A stretch of DNA of 64,000 nt from Megalopta genalis (taxonomy: Eukaryota; Arthropoda; Insecta; Hymenoptera; Halictidae): positions 1-64,000 of the forward strand of contig NW_027476766.1 of assembly GCF_051020955.1 (NCBI RefSeq). The letters are read 5' to 3'. Positions 39,503-53,910 of the stretch are shown piece after piece; the stretch's first letter is position 1; each line of letters starts with the position of its first letter. The notes below the pieces were generated by a model. It was given only the letters and a program-made list of their open reading frames with translations. It was not told where the DNA came from and did no database searches. The position numbers were made by a program, and so were the translations under genes.

Positions 39503-42412
39503 GTAAACAAATGATTTAGCTACAAATCGATACGAAGTAGCAGGCTTAGCTTCAAATCCATGCGAAACAAATGATTTAGGTTCTGATACTTGCGATATAA
39601 GTGATATAGCTTCAAATGCGGGGGAAAAAACGAGTTTGCTTCAAATCTATGCGATGTAGAAGGTTTAGCTTCAAATCCATGCAAAACACATGATTTAGCT
39701 TCAAATCAATGCGATGCAGAAGGTTTAGCATCAAATATAAGCGAAACACATGATTTAGCTTTAAATCAATGCGATGTAGAAGGTTTAGCTTCAAATCCAT
39801 GCGAGGCAAATGACTTTGTTTCAGATACTTGCGATGTAAGTGATATAGCTTCAAATGCAGACGAAACACATGATTTAGCTTCAAATCAATGCGATGCAGA
39901 AGGTTTAGCTTCAGAAACAAACGAAACACATAACTTAGCTTCAAATCAATACGATGTAGCAGGTTTAACTTCAAATCCAAGCGAAACAAATGATTTAGCG
40001 TCAAACAATTGGGATATAAGTGATATAGCTTCAAATGCAGGGGAAACAAACGAGCTACTTTCAACTCCATGCGAAACACATGACCGAGCTTCAAACCAAT
40101 GCGATGTAGAAGGTTTAGCTTCAAATCAATGCGATGTAGCAGGTTTATCTTCAAATCAATGCGATGTAGAAGGTTTAGCTTCAAAACCATGCGAAACACA
40201 TGATTTAGCAGCAAATCAGTGCAATGTAGAAGGTTTAGCTTCAAATCCATGCGATGTAGAAGGTTTAGCTTCAAATCAATGCGATGTAGCAGGTTTAGCT
40301 TCAAATCAATGCGATGTAGAAGGTTTAGCTTCAAATCAATGCGATGTAGCAGGTTTAGCTTCAAATCAATGCGATGTAGAAGGGTTAGCTTCAAATGAAT
40401 GCGAAACAAATGATTTAGGTTCACATACTTGCGATATAAGTGATATAGCTTCAAATGGAGGCGAAACAAAAGAGTTAGTTTCAAATCCAAGCGAAACACA
40501 TGAATTAGCCTCATATCAATGCGAAGTAGAAGGCTTAGCTTAACATCCTTGCGAAACATATGATTTAGTTTCAGATACTTGCGATATAAGTGATATAGAT
40601 TCAAATGCAGGAGAAACAAACGTGATAGCCTCAAATACATGCGAAGCAAGTGATTTAGCTGCAAATCAATTCCATGTAGAAGGTTTAGCTTCAAATACAT
40701 GCGAAACAAATGATTTAGCTTCAAACACTTGGGCTGTACGTGATATAGCTTCAAATGCAGACGTAACAAACGAGTTCGCTTCATATCCAAGCGAAACACA
40801 TGATTTAGCCTCAAATCAATGCTATGTATAAGGTTTAGCTTCAAATCCATGCGAAACCAATGATTTAGCTTCATATACTTGCGATATAAGTGACATAGCT
40901 TCAAACGCAGATGAAACAAACGTGTTAGCTTAAAATTCAAGCGACAAACATGATTTAGCTTCAAATCAATGCGAAGTAGAAGGATTTGCTTCAAATCCAT
41001 GCGATCAAATGCTATAGCTTCAAATACTTGTGATATAGATGATTTAGCTTCAACTGCATGCGAACCAAACGAGATTGCTTCAAATCCATGCCAAAGACAT
41101 GATTTAGCTTCAAATCTATGCGAAGTAGAAAGCTTAGCTTCAAATCCTTGCGGAACACATGATTTAGCTTCAAATCAATGCGAAGTATAAGGTTTAGTTT
41201 CAAATCCATGCGAAACAAATGATATAGCATGAAACACTTGGGATATATGTGATATAGCTTCAAATGCAGACGAAACAAACGAGTTAGCTTTAAATCCATG
41301 CGAAACACATGATTTATCTTCAAATCAATGCGAAGTAGAAGGCAAGGGTTCAAATCCATGCGAAACGTATAGTTTGGAATCAAACACTTATTTTATACAT
41401 GATTTAGCTTCAACTGCATGCGAAACAAACGAATTAGGTTCAAATTCAACCGAAACACATAATTTAGCTTCAAATCAATGCGAAGTAGAAGGCTCGGCTT
41501 CAAATCTATGCAAATCAAAATCGTTTAGCTTCAAATTCATGTGATATACATGATTTATCTTCAACTGCATGCGAAACAAACGGGTTAGATTCAAATCCAT
41601 GCGACAAACATGATTTAGCTTCAAATCAAGGCGAAGTAGAAGGATTTGCTTCAAATTCTTGCGATCAAATGCTATAGATTCAAATACTTGTGATATACAT
41701 GATTTAGCTTCAACTGCATGCGAACCAAACGAGATAGCTTCAAATCCAAGCCAAAGACATGATTTAGCTTCAAATCTATGCGAAGTAGAAGGCTTAGCCT
41801 CAAATCCTTGCGAAACACATGATTAAGCTTCAAATCAATTCGAAGTAGAAGGATTAGCTTCAAATCCATGCGAAACAAATGGTTTAGCTACAAATACTTG
41901 TGATATACGTTATTTATATTCAACTGCATGCGCAACAAACGAATTAGCTTCAAATCCATGTGAAACCCATGATTTAGCAGCAAATCAATGGGATGTAGAA
42001 GGTTTAGCTTCAAATCCATGCGAAACCAATGATTTAGCTTCAAATCAATGCGATTTAGAAGGTTTAGCTTCAAATCCAAGTGAAATACATCATTAATCTT
42101 GAAATCAATGCGATGTAGAAGGTTTAGCTTCAAATCCATGCGAAACAAATGATTTAGCTTCAAACACTTTAGATATAAGTGATATAGCTTCAAATGCAGC
42201 CGAAACAAACGAGTAAGCTTCAAATCCAAGCGAATCACATGATCTAGCTCCAAATCAGTGCGAAGTCGAAGGCTTAGCTTCAAATCCATGCGAAACAAAT
42301 GATTTAGCTTCAGATACTTTGCGATATAAGTGATGTAGCTTCAAATGCAGACGAATCAAACTAGTTAGCGTCAAATCTATGCGATGTAGAAGGCTTAGGT
42401 TCAAATCCATGC
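39503..42412. repeat. Domain 2 HOR unit U8, 2910 bp, alpha type
   Basis: Lacks 300 bp (10 units) at about 40,911-40,925, where CGCAGATGAAACAAA is joined to CGTGTTAGC. It also has a shortened E-rich run. It shares AAAGAGTTAGTTTC and AGAAAGCTTAGC with U6, and shares ATAGCATGAAAC (41,223) and GGCTTAGGTTC (42,393) with the copy 17.36 kb downstream. Confidence 0.85.
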
Positions 42413-45400
42413 GTAAACAAATGATTTAGCTACAAATCGATACGAAGTAGCAGGCTTAGCTTCAAATCCATGCGAAACAAATGATTTAGGTTCTGATACT
42501 TGCGATATAAGTGATATAGCTTCAAATGCGGGGGAAAAAACGAGTTTGCTTCAAATCTATGCGATGTAGAAGGTTTAGCTTCAAATCCATGCAAAACACA
42601 TGATTTAGCTTCAAATCAATGCGATGCAGAAGGTTTAGCATCAAATATAAGCGAAACACATGATTTAGCTTTAAATCAATGCGATGTAGAAGGTTTAGCT
42701 TCAAATCCATGCGAGGCAAATGACTTTGTTTCAGATACTTGCGATGTAAGTGATATAGCTTCAAATGCAGACGAAACACTTGATTTAGCTTCAAATCAAT
42801 GCGATGCAGAAGGTTTAGCTTCAGAAACAAACGAAACACATAATTTAGCTTCAAATCAATACGATGTAGCAGGTTTAACTTCAAATCCAAGCGAAACAAA
42901 TGATTTAGCGTCAAACAATTGGGATATAAGTGATATAGCTTCAAATGCAGGGGAAACAAACGAGCTACTTTCAACTCCATGCGAAACACATGACCGAGCT
43001 TCAAACCAATGCGATGTAGAAGGTTTAGCTTCAAATCAATGCGATGTAGCAGGTTTATCTTCAAATCAATGCGATGTAGAAGGTTTAGCTTCAAAACCAT
43101 GCGAAACACATGATTTAGCAGCAAATCAGTGCAATGTAGAAGGTTTAGCTTCAAATCCATGCGATGTAGAAGGTTTAGCTTCAAATCAATGCGATGTAGC
43201 AGGTTTAGCTTCAAATCAATGCGATGTGGAAGGGTTAGCTTCAAATGAATGCGAAACAAATGATTTAGGTTCACATACTTGCGATATAAGTGATATAGCT
43301 TCAAATGGAGACGAAACAAACGAGTTAGATTCAAATCCAAGCGAAACACATGAATTAGCCTCATATCAATGCGAAGTAGAAGGCTTAGCTTAACATCCTT
43401 GCGAAACATATGATTTAGTTTCAGATACTTGCGATATAAGTGATATAGCTTCAAATGCAGACGTAACAAACGAGTTCGCTTCATATCCAAGCGAAACACA
43501 TGATTTAGCCTTAAATCAATGCTATGTATAAGGTTTAGCTTCAAATCCATGCGAAACCAATGATTTAACTTCATATACTTGCGATATAAGTGACATAGCT
43601 TCAAACGCAGATGAAACAAAAGTGTTAGCTTCGACTCTAAGCGAATCACATGATTTAGATTCAAATCAATGCGATTTAGAAGGTTTAGCTTCAAATCAAT
43701 GCGAAACAAATGATTTGGCTTCAGATACTAGCGATATAAGTGATATAGCTTCAAATGCAGACGAAACAAACAAGTTAGCTTCAAATACAAGCGAAACACA
43801 TGATTTAGCTGCAAATCAATGCGATGTAGAAGGTGCAGCTTCAAATCCAAGCGAGTCAATTGTTTTAGCTTCAAATATTTGTGATATACATGATTTAGCT
43901 TCAACTGCACCTGAAACAAACGTGTTAGCTTAAAATTCAAGCGACAAACATGATTTAGCTTCAAATCAATGCGAAGTAGAAGGATTTGCTTCAAATCCAT
44001 GCGATCAAATGCTATAGCTTCAAATACTTGTGATATAGATGATTTAGCTTCAACTGCATGCGAACCAAACGAGATTGCTTCAAATCCATGCCAAAGACAT
44101 GATTTAGCTTCAAATCTATGCGAAGTAGAAGGCTTAGCTTCAAATCCTTGCGAAACACATGATTTAGCTTCAAATCAATGCGAAGTAGAAGGCTTATCTT
44201 CGAATCTATGCGAAACAAATGGTTTAGATTCAAATACATGTGATATACATGATTTAGCTTCAACTGCATGCAAAACGATCGAGTTAGCTTCAAATCCATG
44301 CGAAACACATGATTTAGCTTTAAATCAATGCGATGTATAAGGTTTAGTTTCAAATCCATGCGAAACAAATGATATAGCATCAAACACTTGGGATATATGT
44401 GATATAGCTTCAAATGCAGACGAAACAAACGAGTTAGCTTTAAATCCATGCAAAACACATGATTGATCTTCAAATCAATGCGAAGTAGAAGGCAAGGGTT
44501 CAAATCCATGCGAAACGTATAGTTTGGAATCAAACACTTATTTTATACATGATTTAGCTTCAACTGCATGCGAAACAAACGAATTAGGTTCACATTCAAC
44601 CGAAACACATAATTTAGCTTCAAATCAATGCGAAGTAGAAGGCTCGGCTTCAAATCTATGCAAATCAAAATCGTTTAGCTTCAAATTCATGTGATATACA
44701 TGATTTATCTTCAACTGCATGCGAAACAAACGGGTTAGATTCAAATCCATGCGACAAACATGATTTAGCTTCAAATCAAGGCGAAGTAGAAGGATTTGCT
44801 TCAAATCCTTGCGATCAAATGCTATAGATTCAAATACTTGTGATATACATGATTTAGCTTCAACTGCATGCGAACCAAACGAGATAGCTTCAAATCCAAG
44901 CCAAAGACATGATTTAGCTTCAAATCTATGCGAAGTAGAAGGCTTAGCCTCAAATCCTTGCGAAACACATGATTTAGATTCAAATCAATGCGAAGTAGAA
45001 GGCTTATCTTCGAATCCATGCGAAACAAATCTTTTAGCTTCAAATACATGTGATATACATGATTTAGCTTCAACTGCATGCAAAACGAACGAGTTAGCTT
45101 CATATCCAAGCGAAACACATGATTAAGCTTCAAACCAATTCGAAGTAGAAGGATTAGCTTCAAATCCATGCGAAACAAATGGTTTAGCTACAAATACTTG
45201 TGATATACGTTATTTATATTCAACTGCATGCGCAACAAACGAATTAGCTTCAAATCCATGTGAAACCCATGATTTAGCAGCAAATCAATGGGATGTAGAA
45301 GGTTTAGCTTCAAATCCATGCGAAACCAATGATTTAGCTTCAAATCAATGCGATTTAGAAGGTTTAGCTTCAAATCCAAGTGAAATACATCATTAAGCTT

Positions 45401-46640
45401 GAAATCAATGCGATGTAGAAGGTTTAGCTTCAAATCCATGCGAAACAAATGATTTAGCTTCAAACACTTTAGATATAAGTGATATAGCTTCAAATGCAGC
45501 CGAAACAAACGAGTTAGCTTCAAATCCAAGCGAATCACATGATCTAGCTCCAAATCAGTGCGAAGTCGAAGGCTTAGCTTCAAATCCATGCGAAACAAAT
45601 GATTTAGCTTCAGATACTTTGCGATATAAGTGATGTAGCTTCAAATGCAGACGAATCAAACTAGTTAGCGTCAAATCTATGCGATGTAGAAGGCTTAGCT
45701 TCAAATCCATGCGTAAACAAATGATTTAGCTACAAATCGATACGAAGTAGCAGGCTTAGCTTCAAATCCATGCGAAACAAATGGTTTAGCTACAAATACT
45801 TGTGATATAAATTATTTAGCTACAACTGCATGCGAAACTAACGAGTTAGCTTCAAATCCATGCGAAACACACGATTTATCTTCAAATCAATGCGCTGTAG
45901 AAGGCTTAGCTTCAAATCCATGCGATACACATGATTTAGCTTCAAATCAATGCGATGTAGAAGGTTTAGCATCAAATATAAGCGAAACACATGATTTAGC
46001 TTTAAATCAATGCGATGTAGGAGGTTTAGCTTCAAATCCATGCGAGGCAAATGACTTTGTTTCAGATACATGCGATGTAAGTGATATAGCTTCAAATGCA
46101 GAGGAAACACATGATTTAGCTTCAAATCAATGCGATGCAGAAGGTTTAGCTTCAGAAACAAACGAAACACATAATTTAGCTTCAAATCAATACGATGTAG
46201 CAGGTTTAAATTCAAATCCAAGCGAAACAAATGATTTAGCGTCAAACAATTGGGATATAAGTGATATAGCTTCAAATGCAGGGGAAACAAACGAGCTACT
46301 TTCAACTCCATGCGAAACACATGACCGAGCTTCAAACCAATGCGATGTAGAAGGTTTAGCTTCAAATCAATGCGATGTAGCAGGTTTATCTTCAAATCAA
46401 TGCGATGTAGAAGGTTTAGCTTCAAAACCATGCGAAACACATGATTTAGCAGCAAATCAGTGCAATGTAGAAGGTTTAGCTTCAAATCCATGCGATGTAG
46501 AAGGTTTAGCTTCAAATCAATGCGATGTAGCAGGTTTAGCTTCAAATCAATGCGATGTAGAAGGTTTAGCTTCAAATCAATGCGATGTAGCAGGTTTATC
46601 TTCAAATCAATGCGATGTAGAAGGTTTAGCTTCAAAACCA
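40570..46640. repeat. Large segmental duplication, left copy
   Basis: Collinear with 57,631-64,000 at an offset of 17,360 bp to the right of the 300-bp gap at 40,920. Shared variants not seen in other copies include ATAGCATGAAAC and GGCTTAGGTTC. It includes most of U8, all of U9 and the start of U10. Confidence 0.88.
42413..45712. repeat. Domain 2 HOR unit U9, 3300 bp, alpha type
   Basis: Has one 210-bp subunit, a GATGTGGAAGGG unit near 43,225, and a loss of exactly 150 bp (one pentamer) near 43,440-43,450 relative to U7. Its sister is U12, exactly 17,360 bp downstream at both boundaries. Confidence 0.9.
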
Positions 46641-49060
46641 TGCGAAACACATGATTTAGCAGCAAATCAGTGCAATGTAGAAGGTTTAGCTTCAAATCCA
46701 TGCGATGTAGAAGGTTTAGCTTCAAATCAATGCGATGTAGCAGGTTTAGCTTCAAATCAATGCGATGTAGAAGGGTTAGCTTCAAATGAATGCGAAACAA
46801 ATGATTTAGGTTCACATACTTGCGATATAAGTGATATAGCTTCAAATGGAGACGAAACAAACGAGTTAGATTCAAATCCAAGCGAAACACATGAATTAGC
46901 CTCATATCAATGCGAAGTAGAAGGCTTAGCTTAACATCCTTGCGAAACATATGATTTATTTTCAGATACTTGCGATATAAGTGATATAGATTCAAATGCA
47001 GGAGAAACAAACGTGATAGCCTCAAATACATGCGAAGCAAGTGATTTAGCTGCAAACTAATGCCATGTAGAAGGTTTTGCTTCAAATACATGCGAAACAA
47101 ATGATTTTGCTTCAAACACTTAGGGTATAATTGATATAGCTTCAAATGCAGACGAAACAAACGAGTTAGCCTCAAATCCATGCGAAGCAAATGTTTTATC
47201 TGCAAATCAATGCGATGTAGTAGGTTTAGATACAAATCCATGCGACATAAATGATTTAGCCTCATATACATGCGATATAAGTGATGTAGCTTAAAATGCA
47301 GGAGAAACAAACGGGTTAGCTTCGTATCCAAGCGAAACACGTGATTTAGCTTCAAATCAATGCAATGTAAAAGGTTTAGCTTCAAATCCATGCGAAACAC
47401 ATGATTTAGCAGCAAATCAATGCGATGTAGAAGGTTTAGTTTCAAATCCATGCGAAACAAATGATATAGCTTCAAACACTTGGGATATAAGTGATATACC
47501 TTCAAATGCAAACGAATCAAACGAGTTAGCTTCAAACCCATACGATACATTTCATTTAGCCTCAAATCGATACGAAGTAGAAGGCTTAGCTTCAAATCCA
47601 TGCGAAACAAATGATTTAGTTTCAGATACTTTCGATATAAGTGATATAGTTTCAAATGCAGGGGGAAAAACGAGTTAGCTTCAAATCCATGCAAAACACA
47701 TGATGTAGCTTCAAATCAATGCGATACAGAAGGTTTAGCTTCAAATCCAAGCGAAACAAATGATTTAGCTTGAAATCAATGCTATGTAGAAGGTTTAGCT
47801 TCAATTCGATGCGAAACAAATGATCTAGCATCAGATACTTGCGATATAACTCAAAAGGCAGGCGAAACTAACGAGATAGCCTCAAATACATGCGATGCAA
47901 GTGATTTAGCAGCAAATCAATGCGATCTAGAAGGTTTAGCTTCACATACATTCGAAGTAAATGATTTAGCTTCAAACACTTGGGCTGTACGTGATATAGC
48001 TTCAAATGCAGACGTAACAAACGAGTTCGCTTCATATCCAAGCGAAACACATGATTTAGCCTCAAATCAATGCTATGTATAAGGTTTAGCTTCAAATCCA
48101 TGCGAAACCAATGATTTAGCTTCATATACTTGCGATATAAGTGACATAGCTTCAAACGCAGACGAAACAAAAGTGTTAGCTTCGACTCTAAGCGAATCAC
48201 ATGATTTAGATTCAAATCAATGCGATTTAGAAGGTTTAGCTTCAAATCAATGCGAAGCAAATGATTTGGCTTCAGATACTAGCGATATAAGTGATATAGC
48301 TTCAAATGCAGACGAAACAAACAAGTTAGCTTCAAATACAAGCGAAACACATGATTTAGCTGCAAATCAATGCGATGTAGAAGGTGCAGCTTCAAATCCA
48401 AGCGAGTCAATTGTTTTAGCTTCAAATATTTGTGATATACATGATTTAGCTTCAACTGCACCTGAAACAAACGTGTTAGCTTAAAATTCAAGCGACAAAC
48501 ATGATTTAGCTTCAAATCAATGCGAAGTAGAAGGATTTGCTTCAAATGCATGCGATCAAATGCTATAGCTTCAAATACTTGTGATATAGATGATTTAGCT
48601 TCAACTGCATGCGAACCAAACGAGATTGCTTCAAATCCAAGCCAAAGACATGATTTAGCTTCAAATCTATGCGAAGTAGAAGGCTTAGCTTCAAATCCTT
48701 GAGAAACACATGATTTAGCTTCAAATCAATGCGAAGTAGAAGGCTTATCTTCGAATCTATGCGAAACAAATGGTTTAGCTTCAAATACTTGTGATATACA
48801 TGATTTAGCTTCAACTGCATGCGAACCAAACGAGATAGCTTCAAATCCAAGCCAAAGACATGATTTAGCTTCAAATCTATGCGAAGTAGAAGGCTTACCC
48901 TCAAATCCTTGCGAAACAAGTGATTTAGCTTCAAATCAATGCGAAGTAGAAGGCTTATCTTCGAATCCATGCGAAACAAATCTTTTAGCTTCAAATACAT
49001 GTGATATACATGATTTAGCTTCAACTGCATGCAAAACAAACGAGTTAGCTTCATATCCAA
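45713..49060. repeat. Domain 2 HOR unit U10, beta type, merging into diverged sequence
   Basis: Matches U3 and then the U4/U7 second half (21-bp short unit near 47,848), then the alpha-unit segment with ACTCTAAGCGAATCAC, up to about 49,060. No closing GTAAACAAATG marker is present, so the right edge is where similarity to other units fades. Confidence 0.75.
45838..47694 (-). other. Repeat-derived open frame, 618 codons, probably non-coding
   Basis: Counterpart of the 656-codon frame in unit U10. It has the same 10-residue Leu/Lys/His-rich repeats, starting at an ATG in the GCAGGGGGAAAAACGAG neighbourhood and ending in beta-specific units. Its conservation relative to U7 is explained by recent duplication of the DNA (offset 8872 bp). 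Confidence 0.15.
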
Positions 49061-49240
49061 GCGGAACAAATGATTTAGCATCAGATAATTGCGATATATG
49101 TGATATAGCTTCAAATGCAGCCGAAACAACCGAGTGTGCTTCAAATCCATGCGAGGCACATCATTTAGCTTCAAATCAATGCGAAGTGAAAGGCTTAGCT
49201 AGAAATCCATGCGAAACGAATGATTTAGGTTCAGATACTT
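49061..49240. repeat. Short dispersed duplication, copy 1
   Basis: About six units carrying GCGGAACAAATG, GATATATGTGATATAG, AACAACCGAGTG and GGCTTAGCTAGAAATCC. The same series recurs near 51,721 and 53,582. Confidence 0.7.
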
Positions 49241-51720
49241 GCGATATAAGTAATATAGCTGCAAATTCAGGCGAAACTAATGAGTTAGCTTCAAATCCAT
49301 GCGAAACACATGATTAAGCTGGATATCAATGCGATGTAGAAGATTTATCTTCCAATCCATGCAAAATAAATGATTTAGCATCAGATACTTGCGATATAAC
49401 TGATATAGCTTCAAATGCAAGGGAAGCAAACGAGTTAGCATCAAATCCATGCAAAACACATGATTAAGCTTTAAATCAATGCGATGCAGAAGGTGTAGCT
49501 TCAAATCCAAGCGAAACACATGATTTGGTTCAAATCAATGCGATGTAGAAGGTTTAGCTTCAACTCCATGCGAAACAAATGATTTGGCTTCAAACACTTG
49601 GGATATAAGTGTTATAGCTTCAAATGCAGACGAATCAAAATAGTTAGCTTCAAAATCCATGCGATACATATCATTTAACTTCAAATCTATACGAAGTAGA
49701 AGGCTTAGCATCAAATTCATGCGAATCAAATGATTTAGGTTCAGATACTTGTGATATAAGTGATATAGCTTCAACTGCAGACGAAACAAACGAGTTAGCT
49801 TCAAATCCATGCAAAACACATGATTAAGCTTCAAATCGATGCGAAGTAGAAGGCTGATCTTCTAATCCATGCGAAACAAATGTTTTCGCTTCAAATACTT
49901 GTGATATACATGAATTAGCTTCAAATGCAGGCGACACAAACGAGTTTTATCATCAAATCAATCCGAAACCCATGATTTAGCTTCAAATTCATTCGAAACA
50001 CATGGTTTAGCATAATATTCATGCGAAGCAAATGGTTCAGCTTCAAATAGTTGTGATATACATGATTTTGCTTCAACTGCATGCGAAACAAACGAATTAG
50101 CTTCAAATCCATGCGAAACATGATGTAGCTTCATATCAATGCGAAGTAGAAGGCATGACTTCGAATCCATGCGAAACAAATGGTTTAGCTTCAAATACCT
50201 GTGATATACATGATGTAGCTTCAACTGCATGCGAAACAGACGAGTTAGCTTCAAATCCAAGAGATAAACGTGATGTAGGTTCATATCAATGCGAAGTAGA
50301 AGTCTTAGTTTCAAATCCATGCCAATCAAATGGTTTAGCTTCAAATATTTGTGATATACATGATTTGGCAAATGCATACGAACCAAACGAGTTAGCCACA
50401 AATCCAAGTGAATCAAATGATTTAGCTTCAAATCAATGCGAAGTAGAATGCTTATCTTCGAATCCATGAGAAACAAATGGCTTAGCTTGAAATACTTGTG
50501 ATATACATGATTTAGCCTGAAAAGCAGGCGATACTAACGAGTTAGCTTCAAATCCATGCAAAACACATGATTTAGCTTCAAATCAATTGCGAAGTAGAAG
50601 GCTGATCTTCGAAACCATGCGAAACAAATTGGTCAGCATCAAATACTTGTGATATACATGATTTAGCTTCAAGAGCATGCGAGACAAACGAGTTAGCTTC
50701 AAATCCATGCGAAACAGATGATTAAGCTCCAAATCAATGCGAAGTAGGAGGGTTAGCTTCAAATCCATGCGAATCAAATGGTTTAACTTCAAATATTTGT
50801 GTTATACATGATTTGGCTTCAACTGCGTGCGAAACAAATGTGTTAGCTCTAAATCCATACGAAACACATGATTTAGCTTCAAATCAATGCGAAGTAGAAG
50901 GCTTAGCTTCAAATCCAGACGAAACACATGATTTAGCTTCAAATCAATGCGATGTAGAAGATTTATCTTCAAATCCATGCAAAATAAATGATTTAGCATC
51001 GGATACTTGCGATATAACTGATATAGCTTCAAATGCAGGGGAAGCAAACGAGTTAGCATCAAATCCATGAAAAATACATGATTAAGCTTTAAATCAATGC
51101 GATGTAGAAGGTTTAGCTTCAAATCCATGCGACACAAATGATTTAGCTTCAGATACTTGCGATATAAGTGATATAGCTTCAAATGCAGACTAAACAAACG
51201 AGTTAGCTACAAGTCCAAACGAAACACATGATTTAGCTTCGAATCAATGCGATGTAGAATGTTTAGCTTCAAATCCATGCGACACAAATGATTTAGCTTC
51301 AGATGCTTACGATATATGTGATATAGCTACAAATGCAGGCGAAACAAACGAGTTAGCATCAAATCCATGCGAAACACATGTTTTAGCTTGAAATTCATGC
51401 GATACACATGGTTTAACTACATATTCTAACGAAACAAATGGCTTACTTTTTGATACTTGTGAGAAACATGATCTAGTTTCAAATTCAGGCGAAACTAACG
51501 AGTTAGCTTCAAATCCATGCGAAACACATGATTTAGCTTCAATTCAATGCGAAGTTGAAGGCTTAGCTTCAAAGCCATCCGAAACAAATGATTTATGATC
51601 AGATACTTGCGATATAAGTGATATAGCTTCAAATGCTGGAGAAACCAACGAGTTTGCTCGAAATCTATGCGAAACAACTGATTTAGCTTCAAATCAATGC
51701 GAAGTAGAAGGCTTAGCTTC

Positions 51721-52050
51721 AAATCCGTGCGGAACAAATGATTTAGCATCAGATACTTGCGATATATGTGATATAGCTTCAAATGCAGCCGAAATAACCG
51801 AGTGGGCTTCAAATCCATGCGAGGCACATCATTTAGCTTCAAATCAATGCGAAGTGGAAGGCTTAGCTAGAAATCCATGCGGAACAAATGATTTAGGTTC
51901 AGATACTTGCGATATAAGTGACATAGCTTCAAATTCAGACGAAACAAACGAGGTAGCTTCATATCCAAGCGAAACACATGATTTAGCTGCAAATCAGTGC
52001 GATGTAGAAGGGTTAGCTTCAAATCCATGCGAAACCAATAATTTAGCTTC
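51721..52050. repeat. Short dispersed duplication, copy 2
   Basis: Contains the same series as 49,061-49,240 and extends further right, matching 53,582-53,910 at a constant offset of 1861 bp. Scattered substitutions show it is older than the domain 2 duplications. Confidence 0.75.
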
Positions 52051-53581
52051 ACATACTTGCGATATAAGTGAAATAGCTTCAAACGCAGACGAAACAAACG
52101 AGTTAGCTTCAAATCCAAGTGAATCACATGATTTAGATTCAAATCAATGTGATTTAGAAGGTTTAGCTTCAAATCCAAGCGAAACATATGATTTTGCTTC
52201 AAATCATTGCGATGTAGAAGGTTTAGCTTCAAATACATGCGAAACAAATGATTTAGCTTCAAACACTTGGGATATAAGTGATATAGCTTCAAATGCAGAC
52301 GAATCAAACGAGATAGTTTAAAAATCCATGCGATACATATCATTTATCATCAAATCGATACGGAGTAGAAGGCTTAGCTTCAAATCCATGCGAATCAAAT
52401 GGTTTAGCTTCAAATACAAGTGATATACATGATTTAGCTTGAACTGCACCTGAAACAAACGTGTTAGCTTAAAATTCAAGCGACAAACATGATTCAGCTT
52501 CAAATCAATGCGAAGTAGAAGGCTTAGCTTCAACTCCATGCTAGCAAATGCTTTAGATTCAAATACTTGTGATAGGCTTGATTTAGCTTCAACTGCATAC
52601 GAAACCAACGATTTATGTTCAAATACAACCGAAACACATGATTTAGTTTCAAATCAATGCGAAGTAGAAGGCTTATCTTCGAATCCATGCGAAACAAATG
52701 GTTTAGCTTCAAATACTTGTTATAAACATGATTTAGCTTCAAATGTAGGCGAAACAAACGAGTTAGCTTTAAATCCATGTGAAACACATGATTCAGCTTC
52801 AAATCAATGCGAAGTAGAAGGCTTAGCATCAAATCCATGCGAATCAAATGCTTTAGCTTCAAATAAATGTGATATAAATGATTTAGCTTCAACTGCATGC
52901 CAAACAAACGAGTTAGCTTCAATTCCATGCGAAACGCATGATGTAGCTTCAAATCAATTCGAAGTAGAATGCTTATCTTCGAATCCAAGCGGAACACATG
53001 ATTTAGCATCAAATCAATGTGAAGTAGAAGGCTAAGTTTCAAATCCATGCGAAACGTATAGTTTAGAATCGAATACTTGATTTATACATGATTTAGCTTC
53101 AACTGCATGTGAAACAAACGAATTAGGTTCAAATTCAAACGAAACACATGATTTATTTTCAAATCAATGCGAAGTAGAAGGCTTAGTTTCAAATCCAAGC
53201 GAATCAAATGGTTTAGCTTCAAATACATATGATATACATGATTTAGCTTCAACTGCATGCAAAACAAACGAGTTAGCTTCAAATCCATGCGAAACACATG
53301 ATTGAGCTTTAAATCAATGCGAACTAGGAGGCTTTGCTTCAAATCCATGCCAAACAAATGATTTAGCATACGATACTTGCGACATAAGTGATATAGTTTC
53401 AAATTCACGGGAAACAAACGAGTTAGCTTCAAATCCACCCGAAATAAATGAGTTACATTCAAACACTTGGGATATAAGTGATATAGCTTAAAATGCAGAC
53501 GAATCTATCGAGTTAGCTTGAAAATCCATGCGATACCTATCATTTAGCTTCAAATCGATAGGAAGTAGAAGGCTTAGCTTC

Positions 53582-53910
53582 AAATCCATTCGAAACAAAT
53601 GATTTAACATCAGATACTTGCGATATATGTGATATAGCTTCAAATGCAGCCGAAACAACCGAGTGGGCTTCAAATCCATGCGAGGCACATCATTTAGCTT
53701 CAAATCAAAGCGAAGTGAAAGGCTTAGCTAGAAATCCATGCGGAACAAATGATTCAGGTTCAGATACTTGCGATATAAGTGATATAGCTTCAAATTCAGA
53801 CGAAACAAACGAGGTAGCTTCATATCCAAGCGAAACACATGATTTAGCAGCAAATCAATGCGATGTAGTAGGTTTAGCTTCAAATCCGTGCGAAACCAAT
53901 GATTTAGAAT
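53582..53910. repeat. Short dispersed duplication, copy 3
   Basis: Matches 51,721-52,050. Differences include CATTCGAAACAAATG at the start and GATGTAGTAGG near 53,861. Confidence 0.75.
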
